Shown piece by piece: positions 24,270-35,763 of a stretch of 64,000 nucleotides of DNA. The DNA is from Conus ventricosus. Lineage: Eukaryota > Mollusca > Gastropoda > Neogastropoda > Conidae. The stretch is taken from contig CM031596.1 in assembly GCA_018398815.1 (NCBI GenBank), forward strand, positions 68,961,803 through 69,025,802, read 5' to 3'. Under the pieces are notes generated by a model, which was not told the origin of the DNA, made no database searches, and saw only the letters and a program-made list of their open reading frames with translations. Position 1 is the first letter of the stretch. Each line of letters opens with the position of its first letter. The translations under genes and the position numbers were made by a program.

Positions 24270-24507
24270 GTAATGGTGAACCCAAGGTAATGGTACTAAA
24301 CGAATTTCATTCATATGCATTATGCAATGCCCCAAAGAATCCTTACAGCATTTGACAAGGCAGACTCCAGATTCATACATCATATGCCTTATTGTTGTTA
24401 AACCAGTTCAAAAACAGAACTAAGGTTTTATATACAGAAAAGAATATGAAGCCTGCAAGTGTGGAATCACAGACAGAGACACAGAACACACACACACACA
24501 CACACAC

Positions 24508-24547
<40 letters not shown>

Positions 24548-24606
24548 CACACTCAAAAGTATTCAGAAATACATTCACTCAAATGCACGCATGCATGCAG
24601 GATCCA

Positions 24607-24638
<32 letters not shown>

Positions 24639-24878
24639 CACACGCACACACACAACACACACACACCAGAGAAAGAAAAAAAAGTACTATCACAGGATGA
24701 GTGAACTTGAAAAAGTACAGATTTGTCAAGGAGGGGGGTGCCTTCTCTGTTCAAAATAAGAAAAAAATGCTATGTATGTGACGAAAAGGCAGTTTAATAG
24801 AAATTGCGTTTCAAAGATGCAGTCTCTTGAAATGTAGAAAAAACTTCCTCACTCTAGTAATGTTTGGTGGTTACAGAG
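24270..24878 (+). other. SORBS intron splitting SH3-1
   Basis: It contains a (CA)n block with ACGC repeats (24486-24665). It starts with two possible donors 17 bp apart (AAG|GTAATG at 24269 and 24286). The reading frame favours the first. Confidence 0.75.
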
Positions 24879-24991
24879 AACTGCCTTTCCGCAAGAACGA
24901 CATCATCTACCTGCTGCGACAGGTGGACAAAAACTGGTTTGAAGGGGAGAGACATGGGCGAGTAGGAATCTTCCCCACCAACTATGTAGAG
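24879..24991 (+). CDS. SORBS1: SORBS-family adaptor, rest of SH3-1
   Basis: It encodes [20 protein letters not shown] followed by [18 protein letters not shown], the RT-loop, conserved Trp, and the Pro and Tyr residues that form the ligand groove of an SH3 domain. In the family, SH3-1 and SH3-2 bind vinculin's proline-rich hinge and other partners. The donor GAG|GTGAGG follows 24991 (phase 0). The acceptor is ambiguous: TTACAG at 24871-24876 or the next AG at 24877-24878. Only the second keeps the frame, and it leaves the RT loop one residue shorter than I would expect. A lost base near the junction is an alternative. Confidence 0.88.
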
Positions 24992-25146
24992 GTGAGGCTT
25001 ATGTCTGTGTATGCCTTACAATGAAATAATACACTTGCAATGACTGTTGTGCATTTCGAAAATTTGTTTAACTCACTACCTGGACGGTTTTGATCGGCAG
25101 AAAGAGAAGCTCGGACGCTGAACGAAAGATAGCGCAGTGGGCCCTT

Positions 25147-26489
25147 TTCCAGGACGGGGGAAATCGTGATGGTATTGTTTTAAGTGCACTAAGTTGATGT
25201 ATTTATTAGTCAGGCTTAACACACCAAGGTTATCTTTGCACTCATACACGAAAATGCACACTCATTGCGCCCATCAAACATTCGCCTCTCTTGGGAATGG
25301 GATGTCCGCATTCGTCTCTCTCCTAACACGACTGAGAACAAGAATGCAATTTCTATGCTACTTATAATTAATCATGAACAATCAAATCACACACAATGAA
25401 ATATCAGAACATAAAAAGATCAATACTTCCTAATCCGGGTTTTAATAAAAAATGATTCTTACTGGCCAGGTTTTCACACCACACACCACGCTTTCACACC
25501 ACAACCACAGTTCTTGAAAAAAGCTCTTCACGTCTTCTTCAGCACTGCTTGATGGTGATGCCCTGGTTGACTGGCTCCAGGCTTCAGGACTGGGGCTTCG
25601 TGGTCGTCTCTGGGATCTCGACCGAACTCTTCTTCTTCGTCTTTTTCACCCACTCTGGGTTCAAAATTTAGTTGTCTTCTTCACCCACCTCTGGGCTTCA
25701 ACTTAGTTTCCTTCTCTTCCAGCTTTTCTTCAACCCTAAGACTTAGCTGTCTCTTCTATCTCCCAGACCAGTTTCTCTCGACCCTTTCTCTGTCCTGCTC
25801 ACTCCTCTCCTCTCTCTCTCTCTCCTCTGCCTTCTCTCTCTCTCTCTCCTGGTGTTGTTCTGCCGACACGTTGTTCTCCCTCAGTTATATAGGGAGGGAA
25901 ACAAAGGATTCCCCTTCGGGCCATGCCTTTGTCCACGCTGCTTCTCAAGCCCCTAGTTCACAAGTACCCTGAATTCTCCACTCGCTACATTCCACACACA
26001 TCAGCATTTACACACACCCCTACCTAATTGATGAGCAAACACACTCTTAGCCCCAGATGGACATCGAAAATTCCCGCCGACTTCGGTGGTCAGTTTAACA
26101 CAGTAATTATCTTAAGGAGGGTTACTACAACCTCCAACACGCATTCAGCCAGCCTGACAATAGAACCAACACAGTGACCCACGCAATACCATCTGAACAA
26201 ATCCAAGGCCCCCTGCTCTTCTACTGACTGTTTACACAAGAACCTCAGCTGACCGAGCATTTAGCGCTCACTTGGGGCCCCGAGGTCGTAGTGGTTACAA
26301 CCCTTTCCCCTTTCGCCACTGGCAGGTCCGAACTCTCTCCTAGGTGTTGTTTTGTCATCTGACCACTTCGCCGTGTGCGTGGGTAACGTACCCTGGTTAA
26401 TTGGTCAATTACTTATTTGTATACCACGTACAATTCCTTTGTCTCCAAGCGTCTAATGCCTTTTGTGAGAGGTTTCACGCTCCTTGACA
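25147..26489 (-). repeat. 3' LTR of the retrotransposon
   Basis: It matches 29388-30734 over its whole length, with differences mainly of single-base insertions or deletions. Its outer end is disturbed (TTTTCCAGGACGG where the other copy has TTTGTCCGACGG), so the left boundary is uncertain by a few bases. Confidence 0.88.
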
Positions 26490-26885
26490 AATTCCCCCCA
26501 CTCGAAGACAATGCCCTGCATTGGCTAAAACTTAACATTCAAGGAGATGAAACTCATAATTTTCCCATTTAAACCAGTGCTAATATCGGCCTCTCATAAG
26601 CCTACTTACACCAGAGAACGCAACGCAAGATTTGTCTTGTAACAAAATTTAGAGAAAAATCAATACTTACCCACTATCAAAGCAAATATCAACATAAATC
26701 TGAAATCTCCACAGCTCAAAGTCGTGCGGCCATAAAACCATTATGTTTCTACGAAATTCTCTCCGCCTTCTCTTCATACACGTGCCCGCAACTAGCCACG
26801 TCACGCATACGCGACACTGCAAAAGACACACGCACCCACTACCTGACTTCTCGACCGACCATTTTTATTTTGGCCAACTTTTTGT

Positions 26886-27284
26886 AAGACCAGTCTGATC
26901 CCCCTTCTGTACACACACCTTGCCTACCCCACGGCATGTGCTGCATTGTGAACAGAAACGCCTGACATCGCCAAGGATACCGGGCCAGTAGTACCTTGCT
27001 CACTGCCTTTTGTGAGGCCTTCTTAGCGAATGGCCCGAGGCTGACGTCACATGTTTTCCTGACATCACCGCCTTTCTGCGCTTTATAGGCACAACGATCT
27101 GTCGTTTTGTCTTCCCCGAACTCGAGTGAGTGAACGTTCGGTACAATACCCCATCCTTTATCTCAAAACCGATTGTCCCTTCCTTAACACGTTCTTCTGG
27201 CCTTGTATGAGCAAAACCGAACAGCTTTCTGAGCGAGTGATCGCCCTTTTGGTTCTGCCCCAAAGTGAGTGCGGTAGGTCTCAC
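26886..27284 (-). pseudogene. Retrotransposon integrase, zinc-binding remnant
   Basis: The minus strand reads DGVLYRTF, then (after frame changes) WPGILGDVRRFCSQCSTC at about 26932-26985. This is the second half of the HHCC zinc finger at the N terminus of retroviral-type integrases. The catalytic DDE core does not follow. The reading meets a stop at about 26870 and the purine tract lies some 370 bp farther on. It is joined almost directly to the protease region, so the polymerase part has been lost. Confidence 0.7.
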
Positions 27285-27329
27285 TGGACACGCTTTTCCT
27301 CACGTGATTCCTGTTCCCTGATTCAACAC

Positions 27330-27610
27330 AGAAATCCCCGGTCTGGGTCTCCGTACCCACGTGCTCCTGGGATGTTTCCGATTACCAAATCATACGGCGG
27401 CTTCGGAACAGCCAAAGCCTGTACACTTCCACTATAAAATGGTGTATCAATGAACACCAGTGCCGTTTTGAATTCTGCTACTGTTCCATCTATTTGTCTA
27501 CACCTCTGTGTTTTACCTGTGAATTGTCCCTTCTCAACCAGGGACTCCTTCACCATGACAACCAGTGCACCCAGAGTCTCTAATGACATTAACCACATTG
27601 TCACCTACTC
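27330..27610 (-). pseudogene. Retrotransposon aspartic protease
   Basis: The minus strand has the active-site motif VIRDSGCTG just downstream of the gag zinc knuckle, and YDLVIGNIPGARG about 60-70 residues later, typical of the flap and C-terminal part of Ty3/Gypsy proteases. The two parts are in different frames, so the gene as assembled is broken. Reverse transcriptase would be expected next but is absent. Confidence 0.75.
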
Positions 27611-27739
27611 TGCCTTTGTGCACATCCATGTTATCGCCTGAATCTGTGAACACACAGCACAATCCAGACAAAATAACACTGTCATCTTGTTCATCTTTTT
27701 CTACCTGCCTCTCTCTTGGCCTGATCCTCATTGCTGCTG

Positions 27740-28995
27740 CCTTCTGTGACTTAAATATACAATCCCTAGCCAAGTGCCCTGCTTATTGCACAGAAAACAG
27801 GTACGCTCATTCCTAGCCACGTGGCTATTGGTTTTCACCTTGTTTTGCTCACGTGACGCTGTGGGCCTACGGGTGTGTACTGCTGACTCATTGCGTGAGT
27901 CATGTGCTGGCCTGCTATCCTCTGAATATGCTTCCAGGCTTTCCTCTTGTCAGGCAAATCACGCCTCGCTTCCCTGTATGTCTCAGCTGTCTGAGTACCT
28001 CACTATTGTGGTTGCACCTTTTTCCTTAATGTGGAGGTAAGGCCCATCCCACAACCATCAAGTATCTGTTCCTTCATCACCAGTGTCTTGAGGCCTTCAA
28101 AATCACTGTCCACTCCACTCAGTTCTACCCACTTGTTGAAATAGTGGTCCAGTCTAACTCCGAAGCTGAGTGTTGTCTCACCCTGTTCGATTCTCGCCTC
28201 GCGAAACTTACGCCTAAAACCTTCTTCAGTCAAATCATATGCCTTTAGCACCGCCTGTTTCACCTTGTCAAAATCTCTCTGATCACCTTTGGTAGGGTGG
28301 ATACTGTGTGTAACGCACGACCTGTCAACAAGGCAGACAGGTTTTATTGCCCAGTTTATCTTCGGGCCAGCCCTCGTGCTCGGCAACCGATTCAAACCGA
28401 CTGATATAGGCGTCGATTGAATCAGTTTCTTCTCTGAACAGTGGGAGTTTAAGTCTAGGTGCGCAACTTTGTCTGCGGCCTACTGACTACAGAACTGGTG
28501 TCTATTTCACTGCGATTTTCAGACTTTATTCTTTCCAACTCAATTTGTTTGGCTAAAATCTCCGATTCTGCTATCTGCTCTCGCGCCCTCTCTGCATCTG
28601 CTTTAGCTCTGGCAGCTGCACTCTCTGCATCTGCTTTAGCTCTGCAGCTGCACTTTCTGCCTCTGCTCTTGCTCTGGCAGCTGCACTCTCTGCATCGCTT
28701 TAGCTCTCTCTGCGTCTGCTCTCGTTTTAGCAGCTGACTCTCTGCGTCTCTGCATTTGCTTTAGCCTTCAACGCAGCAGTTTCAAGCCTAAGTCTCTCGG
28801 CCTCACATCTGCTCTCACTTTGGCAGCTGCACTCTCTGCCTCTAACGTCCTTTTCAAATCTCCTCCTTTCAGCCCTTTCATCTCTCTCAGTCTTCTGCGA
28901 GTTTCAATGAAACTACGCAGTTTCATCTCCTGTATATCCCATTTCTTTCCCCCAAACTTACCAGTTCCGCAATGGAGTAAAACTTCTTCAGCCAT
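27740..28995 (-). pseudogene. Retrotransposon gag, frameshifted
   Basis: It begins at ATG 28995 (MAEEVLLHCGTGKFGGKKWD). A long Ala/Glu/Lys heptad-like region follows (28550-28750, built from 36-bp-like DNA repeats). Then comes a capsid-like helical region including RKFREARIEQGETTLSF (28003-28395), and a zinc knuckle CFLCNKQGHLARDC (CX2CX4HX4C) near 27750-27790. At least three frame changes break it. Capsid and nucleocapsid order is normal for gag. Confidence 0.8.
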
Positions 28996-29387
28996 TTTCT
29001 TTCTTATATGTTTTAGCACCACTAAAACAGTTTACGCTTATAAACCCAGTAAAAGTTGGTACACAGTTTATCTACTAAACGTTACGATACAACCAACAAG
29101 TGGTAGTGTTCCTAACTCAAAGGAGCCTTAATCGTAAACCACAGCTTCTGTGAGAGTGAAGACTAGAACCTCGTCGTTCTTTCGTTTCTCCTGAACGACC
29201 TTTGATTAATACAACCACCCTACACACAAGTCAATACTCAGCACTCAAAGAACTAAAGGAAATAATTAGAAGAGCTAATTAAAATTGCCTTTAGTGGACG
29301 CTTCGCCCCCAGTACTACTCTAGTACTCACTTTGTTTCCCCGCCTGAAACTAATTTGGGCCATGCAATCCTGGCAGGCTCGCCACTT

Positions 29388-30734
29388 TGTCCGACGGGGG
29401 AAATCGTGATGGTATTGTTTAAGTGCACTAAGTTGATGTATTATTAGTCAGGCTTAACACACCAAGGTTATCTTTGCACTCATACACGCATATGCACACT
29501 CATCGCCCATCAAACATTCGCCTCTCTCTGGGAATGGGATGTCACGCATCGTCTCTCTCCTAACACGACTGAGAACAAGAAATGCAATTTCTATCTACTT
29601 ATAATTAATCATGAACAATCAAATCACACACAATGAAATATCAGAACATAAAAGATCAATACTTCCTAATCCCGGGTTATAATAAAAATGACTTCTTACC
29701 TGGCCAGGTTTTCACACACACAACCACGCTTTCACACCACACCACAGTTCTTGAAAAAAGTCTCTTCACGTCTTCTTCACACTGCTTGATGGTGATGCCC
29801 TTGTTGACTGGCTCCAGGCTTCAGGACTGGTCTTCGTGGTCGTCTCTGGATCTCGACGTCGAACTCTTCTTCTTCGTCTTCTTCACCCACCTCTGGGTTC
29901 AAATTCAGTTTGTCTGTCTTCACCCACCTCTGGGCTTCAACTTAGTTTCCTTCTCTTCCAGCTTGTCTTCAACCCTAAGACTTAGCTGTCTCTTCTATCT
30001 CCCAGACCAACGTTTCTCTCGACCCTTTCTCTGTCCTGCTCCACTCCTCTCCTCTCTCTCTCTCTCCTCTGCCTTCTCTCTCTCTCTCTCCTGGTGTTGT
30101 TCTGCCGACACGTTGTTTCTCCCTCAGTTTATATAGGGAGGAAACAAAGGATTCCCCTTCGGCCATGCCTTTGTCCACGCTGCTTCTCAAGCCCCTAGTT
30201 CACAAGTACCCTGAATTCTCCACTCGCTACATTCCACACACATCAGCATTTACACACACCCCTACCTAATTGATGAGCAAACACACTCTTAGCCCCAGAT
30301 GGACATCGAAAATTCCCGCCGACTTCGGTGGTCAGTTTAACACAGTAATTAGCTTAAGGAGGGTTACTACAACCGTCCACACGCATTCAGCCAGCCTGAC
30401 AATAGAACCAACACAGTGACCCACGGCAATACCATCTGAACAAATCCAAGGCCCCCTGCTCTTCACTGACTGTTTTACACAAGAACCTCAGCTGACCGAG
30501 CATTTAGCACTCACTTGGGGCCCCGAGGTCGTAGTGGTTACAACCCTTCCCCTTTCGCCACTGGGCAGTCCGAACTCTCTCCTAGGTGTTGTTTGTCATC
30601 TGACCACTTCGGCCGTGTGCGGTGGGTAACGTACCCTGGTTAATTGGTCAATTACTTATTTGTATACCACGTACAATGTCCCTTTGTCTCCAAGCGTCTA
30701 ATGCCTTTTGTGAGAGGTTTCACGCTCCTTGACA
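29388..30734 (-). repeat. 5' LTR of the retrotransposon
   Basis: Relative to transcription it starts TGTCAAGGAGCGTG at 30734 and ends CCGTCGGACA at 29388. The inverted dinucleotide ends TG...CA are intact. The stretch TTTATATAGGGAGG on the + strand near 30127-30140 is an A/T-rich core that may lie near the promoter. Confidence 0.88.
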
Positions 30735-32108
30735 GGCCTATGTATTTCAACCCCCTCAGCCTTGCTCAGGACTGCTTACATCAGTAATATTGTGACCCTC
30801 GTCTAGTACTTTTCCACCAGACATAAAGTAGTTACAAGAGAGTCATTTTGCCAAGTTTTGATCAGAAAGTACCCCCTAAAATCCAGGATTGCCAACAATT
30901 CTATTTTCCTTGAGACAATGGCGACAGACTAAAAAGTGGCCTTCTATGATGCAACAAGTTGAACATGTCTTGAAATTTCAGGAAATTTATATAAAATGAC
31001 CGAGGCACGTAATCTGTACATGATTTTAAAGTTTATCAAATTAACGATTTTTCATGGGTTGGTCTGATGTATATATACATGTGTTGTGTGTATATCACTA
31101 GATTCTGAAACAAAGAGAAAGTGCAAAAAATATGTATGTGTGCTTGCCTTGCTCAGTGTTTTCCACTGACCATCAGCAAATGCACTGTATCAAAGTAATG
31201 TTCCTTCATCATATAAACATTTCAGTGATAGATCCTTCATGTTACACAGGTGAGAATTACCTTCTTTCACTGTCTTCTGGGGAGTGGGGAGTGGGGGAGT
31301 GGGCCCTCAGACTTGTCTCAAAGCATAACTATGAGGTGGGAAACTACATTGTTTTCAATCTACAGGAAAGAACTACAACCAGTTATATGGTCTTACTAAT
31401 GTTTGAATAGTTTCCCTTGGAATGAAGCTTGCATTGCTTGAAGAAAATTCCATGTCATGCCGAAGTGAGAACTTCAAGAAGCCATGGATTGTCAATGGAG
31501 CCACCAAAGTTCAAACATTGGCTTATTGCTTTGAGTTCATGTATTTCCGACTAACCAGGTTTTCGCAAAATGAGCGATCTAATAAAGGTAGAAAATGCTT
31601 TTGAAAAATGCTATTGATTAATATTGATGTTAAAAAATACCGTTCAGTTTTCTCAATCAATAGTATTCTTGGGATTTTCCACATGAAACAGAGCATAGTT
31701 CAAATGTAGTCGATCCTAATTGAAAATTGTTTTAATCATTATGAAAAGTGTTGAAGGTACATTCAAACATTTAAACTGATAAGGGCCTGGACAGGCAATA
31801 TATCATCATCTTGTTCAACTTCCACGTGCCTCGTTTAGAACTTGGAGGTTCACCTTTGTTGCATATTTGACCATTTTTAGTCCCACAATTAAAGATAGCC
31901 ATATTTTGTCTTCAGGGATGATATCTAAAACAAGCTCTGTGTATGTTTGTAAGGCGAGGTAGGGGATGTTTTGGTTTCTCTCTGTTTTGTTTAGTTTATT
32001 GAGTCATTCATCCTACATGCACACTCTTCTGTGAAGAACAATATTTTAATATGCAAGCAAGTGTTGGTTTGTTCTTCTGTCGGCTTACAATCACGTGTTG
32101 AACAAGGG

Positions 32109-32110
32109 GT

Positions 32111-32158
<48 letters not shown>

Positions 32159-32176
32159 GGGGGGGTGGGGGGGGGT
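32109..32176. repeat. Poly-G tract
   Basis: Almost 70 nt of G with three T interruptions. Such long G runs are prone to sequencing error and can form G-quadruplexes. Confidence 0.95.
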
Positions 32177-33215
32177 TAGTCTACACAGACATTGTTGACA
32201 ATGAGAGAAAATCCCTTCTGACCTGGCTATCATAACCCGATGCTGAACCCAGGACATTGAGCAAAAACAACCAAGAAAAGAAAAAAAAACAACAACAATG
32301 CCCCCTCCCCCCCCACACCCCCAATGCTCTATTTATCACCAACGTCAACTATTCCCCTCACCTTCACTCCCCCGCCCCCCCCTTCCCCCCCCCCCCCCCC
32401 CCCACCCTAACGAAATCATTTCATGATCAACAGTCACATGATTACTTAGATTGTTTTCAGCAATCACAGGAATTGGAAAACAGCAAAATCATCGAAGCAT
32501 CCACCAAGAAATGGGTCAGAAATAGATGTGTAGTTTGGAACTGAAGGGAAAACAGGTGAAAGGGAGACGATGTTCTTTATGGTCATTATGGGTGATGACT
32601 GTTAGGTGTCATGGTGCCCTGCCATATTGTTTGTACAGAGATCTCAGTGACTCTCTGTTCCCAGTCCTTCACAGTGGGGTAGAAGTGTCATGTCACTGTG
32701 TGAAAGACAGGATGTAAAGAAAGACTGGTCATTGAACGTTAGAGTTTGTCTGCTTGGAAAGGATTGACCGAAGAAATTCCAGGCACACTGCAGAAAATGA
32801 ACTGAGTGAAAACGGCCCACACTGAATTATGAGGGAAGGGTCAAATATTGTCTGCGTCATCATCTCTGAAGCAGTTTCCTGACCTGATATGGCTTTCTCA
32901 CTCCTTCAGTAGCTGATATAGTGCCAGATTATGCACAGATCAAACCCACAGATGCTAAGACTCTTCCTTTCAGATCACTTGAGCACTTTTTAGAACATGG
33001 TCATAGGGCTTCAATCCCGACTTAACAAAACTAAGTTTGATTGTGAATAAACAAAGAAATGAATTACCAGAGTTACGAGCATTGATAAAATGCAGGCAAA
33101 AGGCTGTTAGGATTAAGCAGCAGTGATGTGGTGTAACTCAAAAGAAAGCCAAGGCAGTGACAGTATTGTTGATGGCAATACCGGGTGTACAAGGTTGGTG
33201 TGTTGACTCCTGCAG

Positions 33216-33326
33216 GTGGTGACGTCCATAGAAGCGGCGCAGGCAGCAGCCATGCAGGCAGAGGGGCAGGGCAGAGCCAAGTACAGCTTCACTGCTCAGT
33301 CCTCCGTGGAGCTGTCTCTGAGAAAG
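33216..33326 (+). CDS. SORBS1: SORBS-family adaptor, start of SH3-2
   Basis: A 111-bp exon, phase 0 on both sides. The acceptor CTCCTGCAG precedes 33216 and the donor AGAAAG|GTCAGT follows 33326. It encodes an Ala/Gln-rich linker (VVTSIEAAQAAAMQAEGQG) and then RAKYSFTAQSSVELSLRK, the first strand and RT loop of the second SH3 domain. The split position is the same as in SH3-1 plus a few residues. No frame problem is seen. Confidence 0.9.
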
Positions 33327-34437
33327 GTCAGTTATTTGCTTGCTTGTCCATTTGTGGCTCAGCCATTTGTATGTCCATTTGTGGATGGATCACATAGACT
33401 TCAACCATGGTGTGCTGACAGCTAACAGGCTTAGTCTGGCCAGCCTCCTGTTTAGAGAGACCATGCTTTCTTTACAGCTCTGAGCTCAAGATCAACGTTC
33501 CATGGAGTGTCCTTTGCAGAGACCATTAGTGCAGGGGAAGCAACTCATTCAGTTTCGCGTGCTTGTAATGGTGGACATGAAGAGATTTTTTTTCTTTACT
33601 CTAAGCAGTTGAAACTCTTGATTATTGTCAAATATATTGTCAAATAATCTACACAGTAGTGAGAATGAGCTAGATTTATAACTCTACAGATTCATGAATT
33701 TCTGTATTTCATGTGTCCTTTTGCCGGCAATGAAAATAATTGCTCTGATCAGGACAAAAACTGCACTGGTGCTTGTCTGCCTCTAAGCCTGTCAGTAATG
33801 GAGATAACAGACTTTTAAAAAATCTACTGTTTCAAAATGCATCAATATAGTACTCGTTGAGTAGATATAACTAAGCTTGAAAATGGACTGAAGACTCTTG
33901 ACATGGGCATGACAGCCAAGAAATAACTGTAGGAAGTTATTTGTTCTATTGTCTCCATGTGTATCAGCCTGCCGTGCTGTGTCAGTGTACAACACTGAGG
34001 CAGGTGTCGGAATGATTGTATAAGGGAAGGTAGAAGACATTGCGTTTAGATCCACCAAGACAGACTGCTGCATAACCCAAGGTGGCAACACTTAATTGTT
34101 TGTGTTGTGTAACAAGTTTTTATCGGTGTAATGGAACATCTGCTGTTGTTGTTATTGTTGTGCTGTTCTTGTTCAGCAAAAGAAAATGAAAAGATTTGTC
34201 AAGTCTGCTTGCTAGATATAAGCAAAGGATATTGCAGTTGTTTTTCATAGAGGGTATATGTGATGGAGACGGAACTCGCTAGAAGTAACACTGCAAAGCA
34301 GTTTTCATATTGTTAGTGTAAAAGAGTTAGTATTATCGTAAGTGTACAAATGTCATGAAGGGAATCTCGGAGATAAGTTTGTTTTGTCTTCATCATCTTC
34401 TTCGTCTGCTTCACGATGATCATTTGTGTTCCCACAG
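33327..34437 (+). other. SORBS intron splitting SH3-2
   Basis: AT-rich, with no notable repeats and no gene. It ends TTTGTGTTCCCACAG. Confidence 0.85.
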
Positions 34438-34600
34438 GGAGAGTTTGTGGTGCTGTTGAGGCGCGTGGATGAGAACTGGTATGAAGGACGTATCGGGAAC
34501 CGCCAGGGGATCTTCCCTGTCAGCTATGTGGAAATCACACGGGAGCCCTCCACCCCGCTCATCACCCCTGCCCCCTCTGTCATCACCACCCCCATGACAG
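34438..34600 (+). CDS. SORBS1: SORBS-family adaptor, rest of SH3-2
   Basis: It is entered in phase 0 and encodes [20 protein letters not shown], then [12 protein letters not shown]. This is the n-Src loop, specificity Trp, and the ALYDY-partner Pro and Tyr of SH3-2. After the domain comes a Thr/Pro-rich linker ([19 protein letters not shown]). The donor ATGACAG|GTTAGA follows 34600 in phase 1. The domain is complete when joined with the exon at 33216, with every groove residue present. Confidence 0.93.
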
Positions 34601-35763
34601 GTTAGACGATGTCTGTTGCTTCAAGCACATGTGTTTTTTTTTGTATGTTTTTTTTTTCATTAAGAGGATGGGGAAAGAGAAGAGAGATCATTTTAGAAGT
34701 TTTGATATGTTAGAAATGATACCTTGCATGGGCTAGTTAGTATAAGTGTGAACACCAGTTGAACCAATTTGTCCACTATTTTCTGTCAAACACCCTTCTT
34801 CTGGGCTGTAATGGGGCATTAGCGACAGGATCCATGGCCTGAAACATCACACAGTGTAGTTTATCTGATCTTCACTTCTGCGTTTCCGGGAACCAGGTAC
34901 CAACCTTTCACTGTATGGTTAAGATCTGCAGTCTGCATTTACTGTTGTCGTTTTTCTTTAAGCATTGACCCTAGACTGAGAGACTAGATGTGTGTATGCA
35001 TGGTTGTACACCACAAATCTACTCAAAGTTTTGAGCAAATTGATAAGTTCCGAAAGACCCCTTCCCCTCTCCTTCCATCCCACATGTATACATGATATAC
35101 ATGTATGTGTTTATGGTAATGGACCCGTGGGCGGTCCCAATATTGTGAAAGGTTTGATGTTTACAGTTATGCTCTGTCTTCTTCATAAACCATCCGAGTT
35201 CTGTCTTCTTCATTGCCATCCCCCTGTTTCATCCCCATCCCCATACCATCACCAGCTTTCCCACTGACACCTCCCCCCAGCCCCTTGTGTTCCCTCTATG
35301 TCTTTGCTAAGTCATGGTCAGAATGATGGAGCAATTGTTTGCTTACATTCATTTCTTCACCTTTTATCATTTGTCTGTCTGTCTAACTGTTTATCTGTCT
35401 GTCTAACTGTTTATCTGTCTGTCTAACTGTTTATCTGTCTGTCTAACTGTTTATCTGTCTGTCTGTTTATCTGTCTGTCTAACTGTTTATCTGTCTAACT
35501 GTTTATCTGTCTGACGTGAAACAAATAAAGTGAGAAAAGAACAACACTTTTTTTTTTTTTAATCCCAGTATTTCATTCAGTCTGCAGGCCTTCCTCAGGA
35601 GACACTAAATATTTATACATGTGTATACTAGCTGTCCCTCATTCATATGGGGAAAAACAGATATAGCTGTATCTGTCAGTATCGACATCTGCATCTAAAT
35701 GTATGTGTATATACATGATTCTGAACTGAAATCTGATACCCGAGTTGTTTAACCTCATCCAAG
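34601..35763 (+). other. SORBS intron with 20-bp tandem repeat
   Basis: AT-rich intron. A TTATCTGTCTGTCTAACTGT unit is repeated about seven times between 35371 and 35513, with a few shortened copies. The acceptor is AACCTCATCCAAG (weak). Confidence 0.8.
35371..35513. repeat. 20-bp tandem repeat
   Basis: Tandem TTATCTGTCTGTCTAACTGT units, pyrimidine-rich, about 250 bp upstream of the exon at 35764. Confidence 0.93.

Larger units (their letters stand above)
25147..30734 (-). mobile_element. Ty3/Gypsy-type LTR retrotransposon, internally deleted
   Basis: Two direct repeats of about 1.34 kb (25147-26489 and 29388-30734) frame a 2.9 kb interior read on the minus strand. After the upstream LTR comes a PBS-like AAGTGGCGAGCCTGCCA (complement of 29371-29387). 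Before the downstream LTR comes a purine tract (complement of about 26490-26503, GTGGGGGGAATT). In order the interior encodes gag with a zinc knuckle, an aspartic protease, then directly the integrase zinc-binding region. Reverse transcriptase, RNase H and the integrase core are missing. LTRs start TGTCAAGG and end CGGACA. The right flank GGCCT resembles GGCCC left of the element, a tentative target-site duplication. Confidence 0.88.
24992..33215 (+). other. Longest SORBS intron, carrying an LTR retrotransposon
   Basis: It begins GTGAGG and ends GACTCCTGCAG. The central 25147-30734 is an antisense LTR element. The remainder (30735-33215) is AT-rich unique DNA with a G homopolymer (32109-32176) and a C homopolymer (32380-32403). 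Short frames at 31132-31604 and 32526-32717 have no recognisable domain. Confidence 0.7.

Noticed and set aside
27126..28040. Plus-strand open frames inside the LTR element
   Set aside because: They are shadows of gag, protease and integrase, which read meaningfully on the minus strand.
29633..30136. 167-codon plus-strand frame in the right LTR
   Set aside because: Lies within the LTR; Ser/Leu-rich low complexity, and the matching left LTR does not keep the frame.
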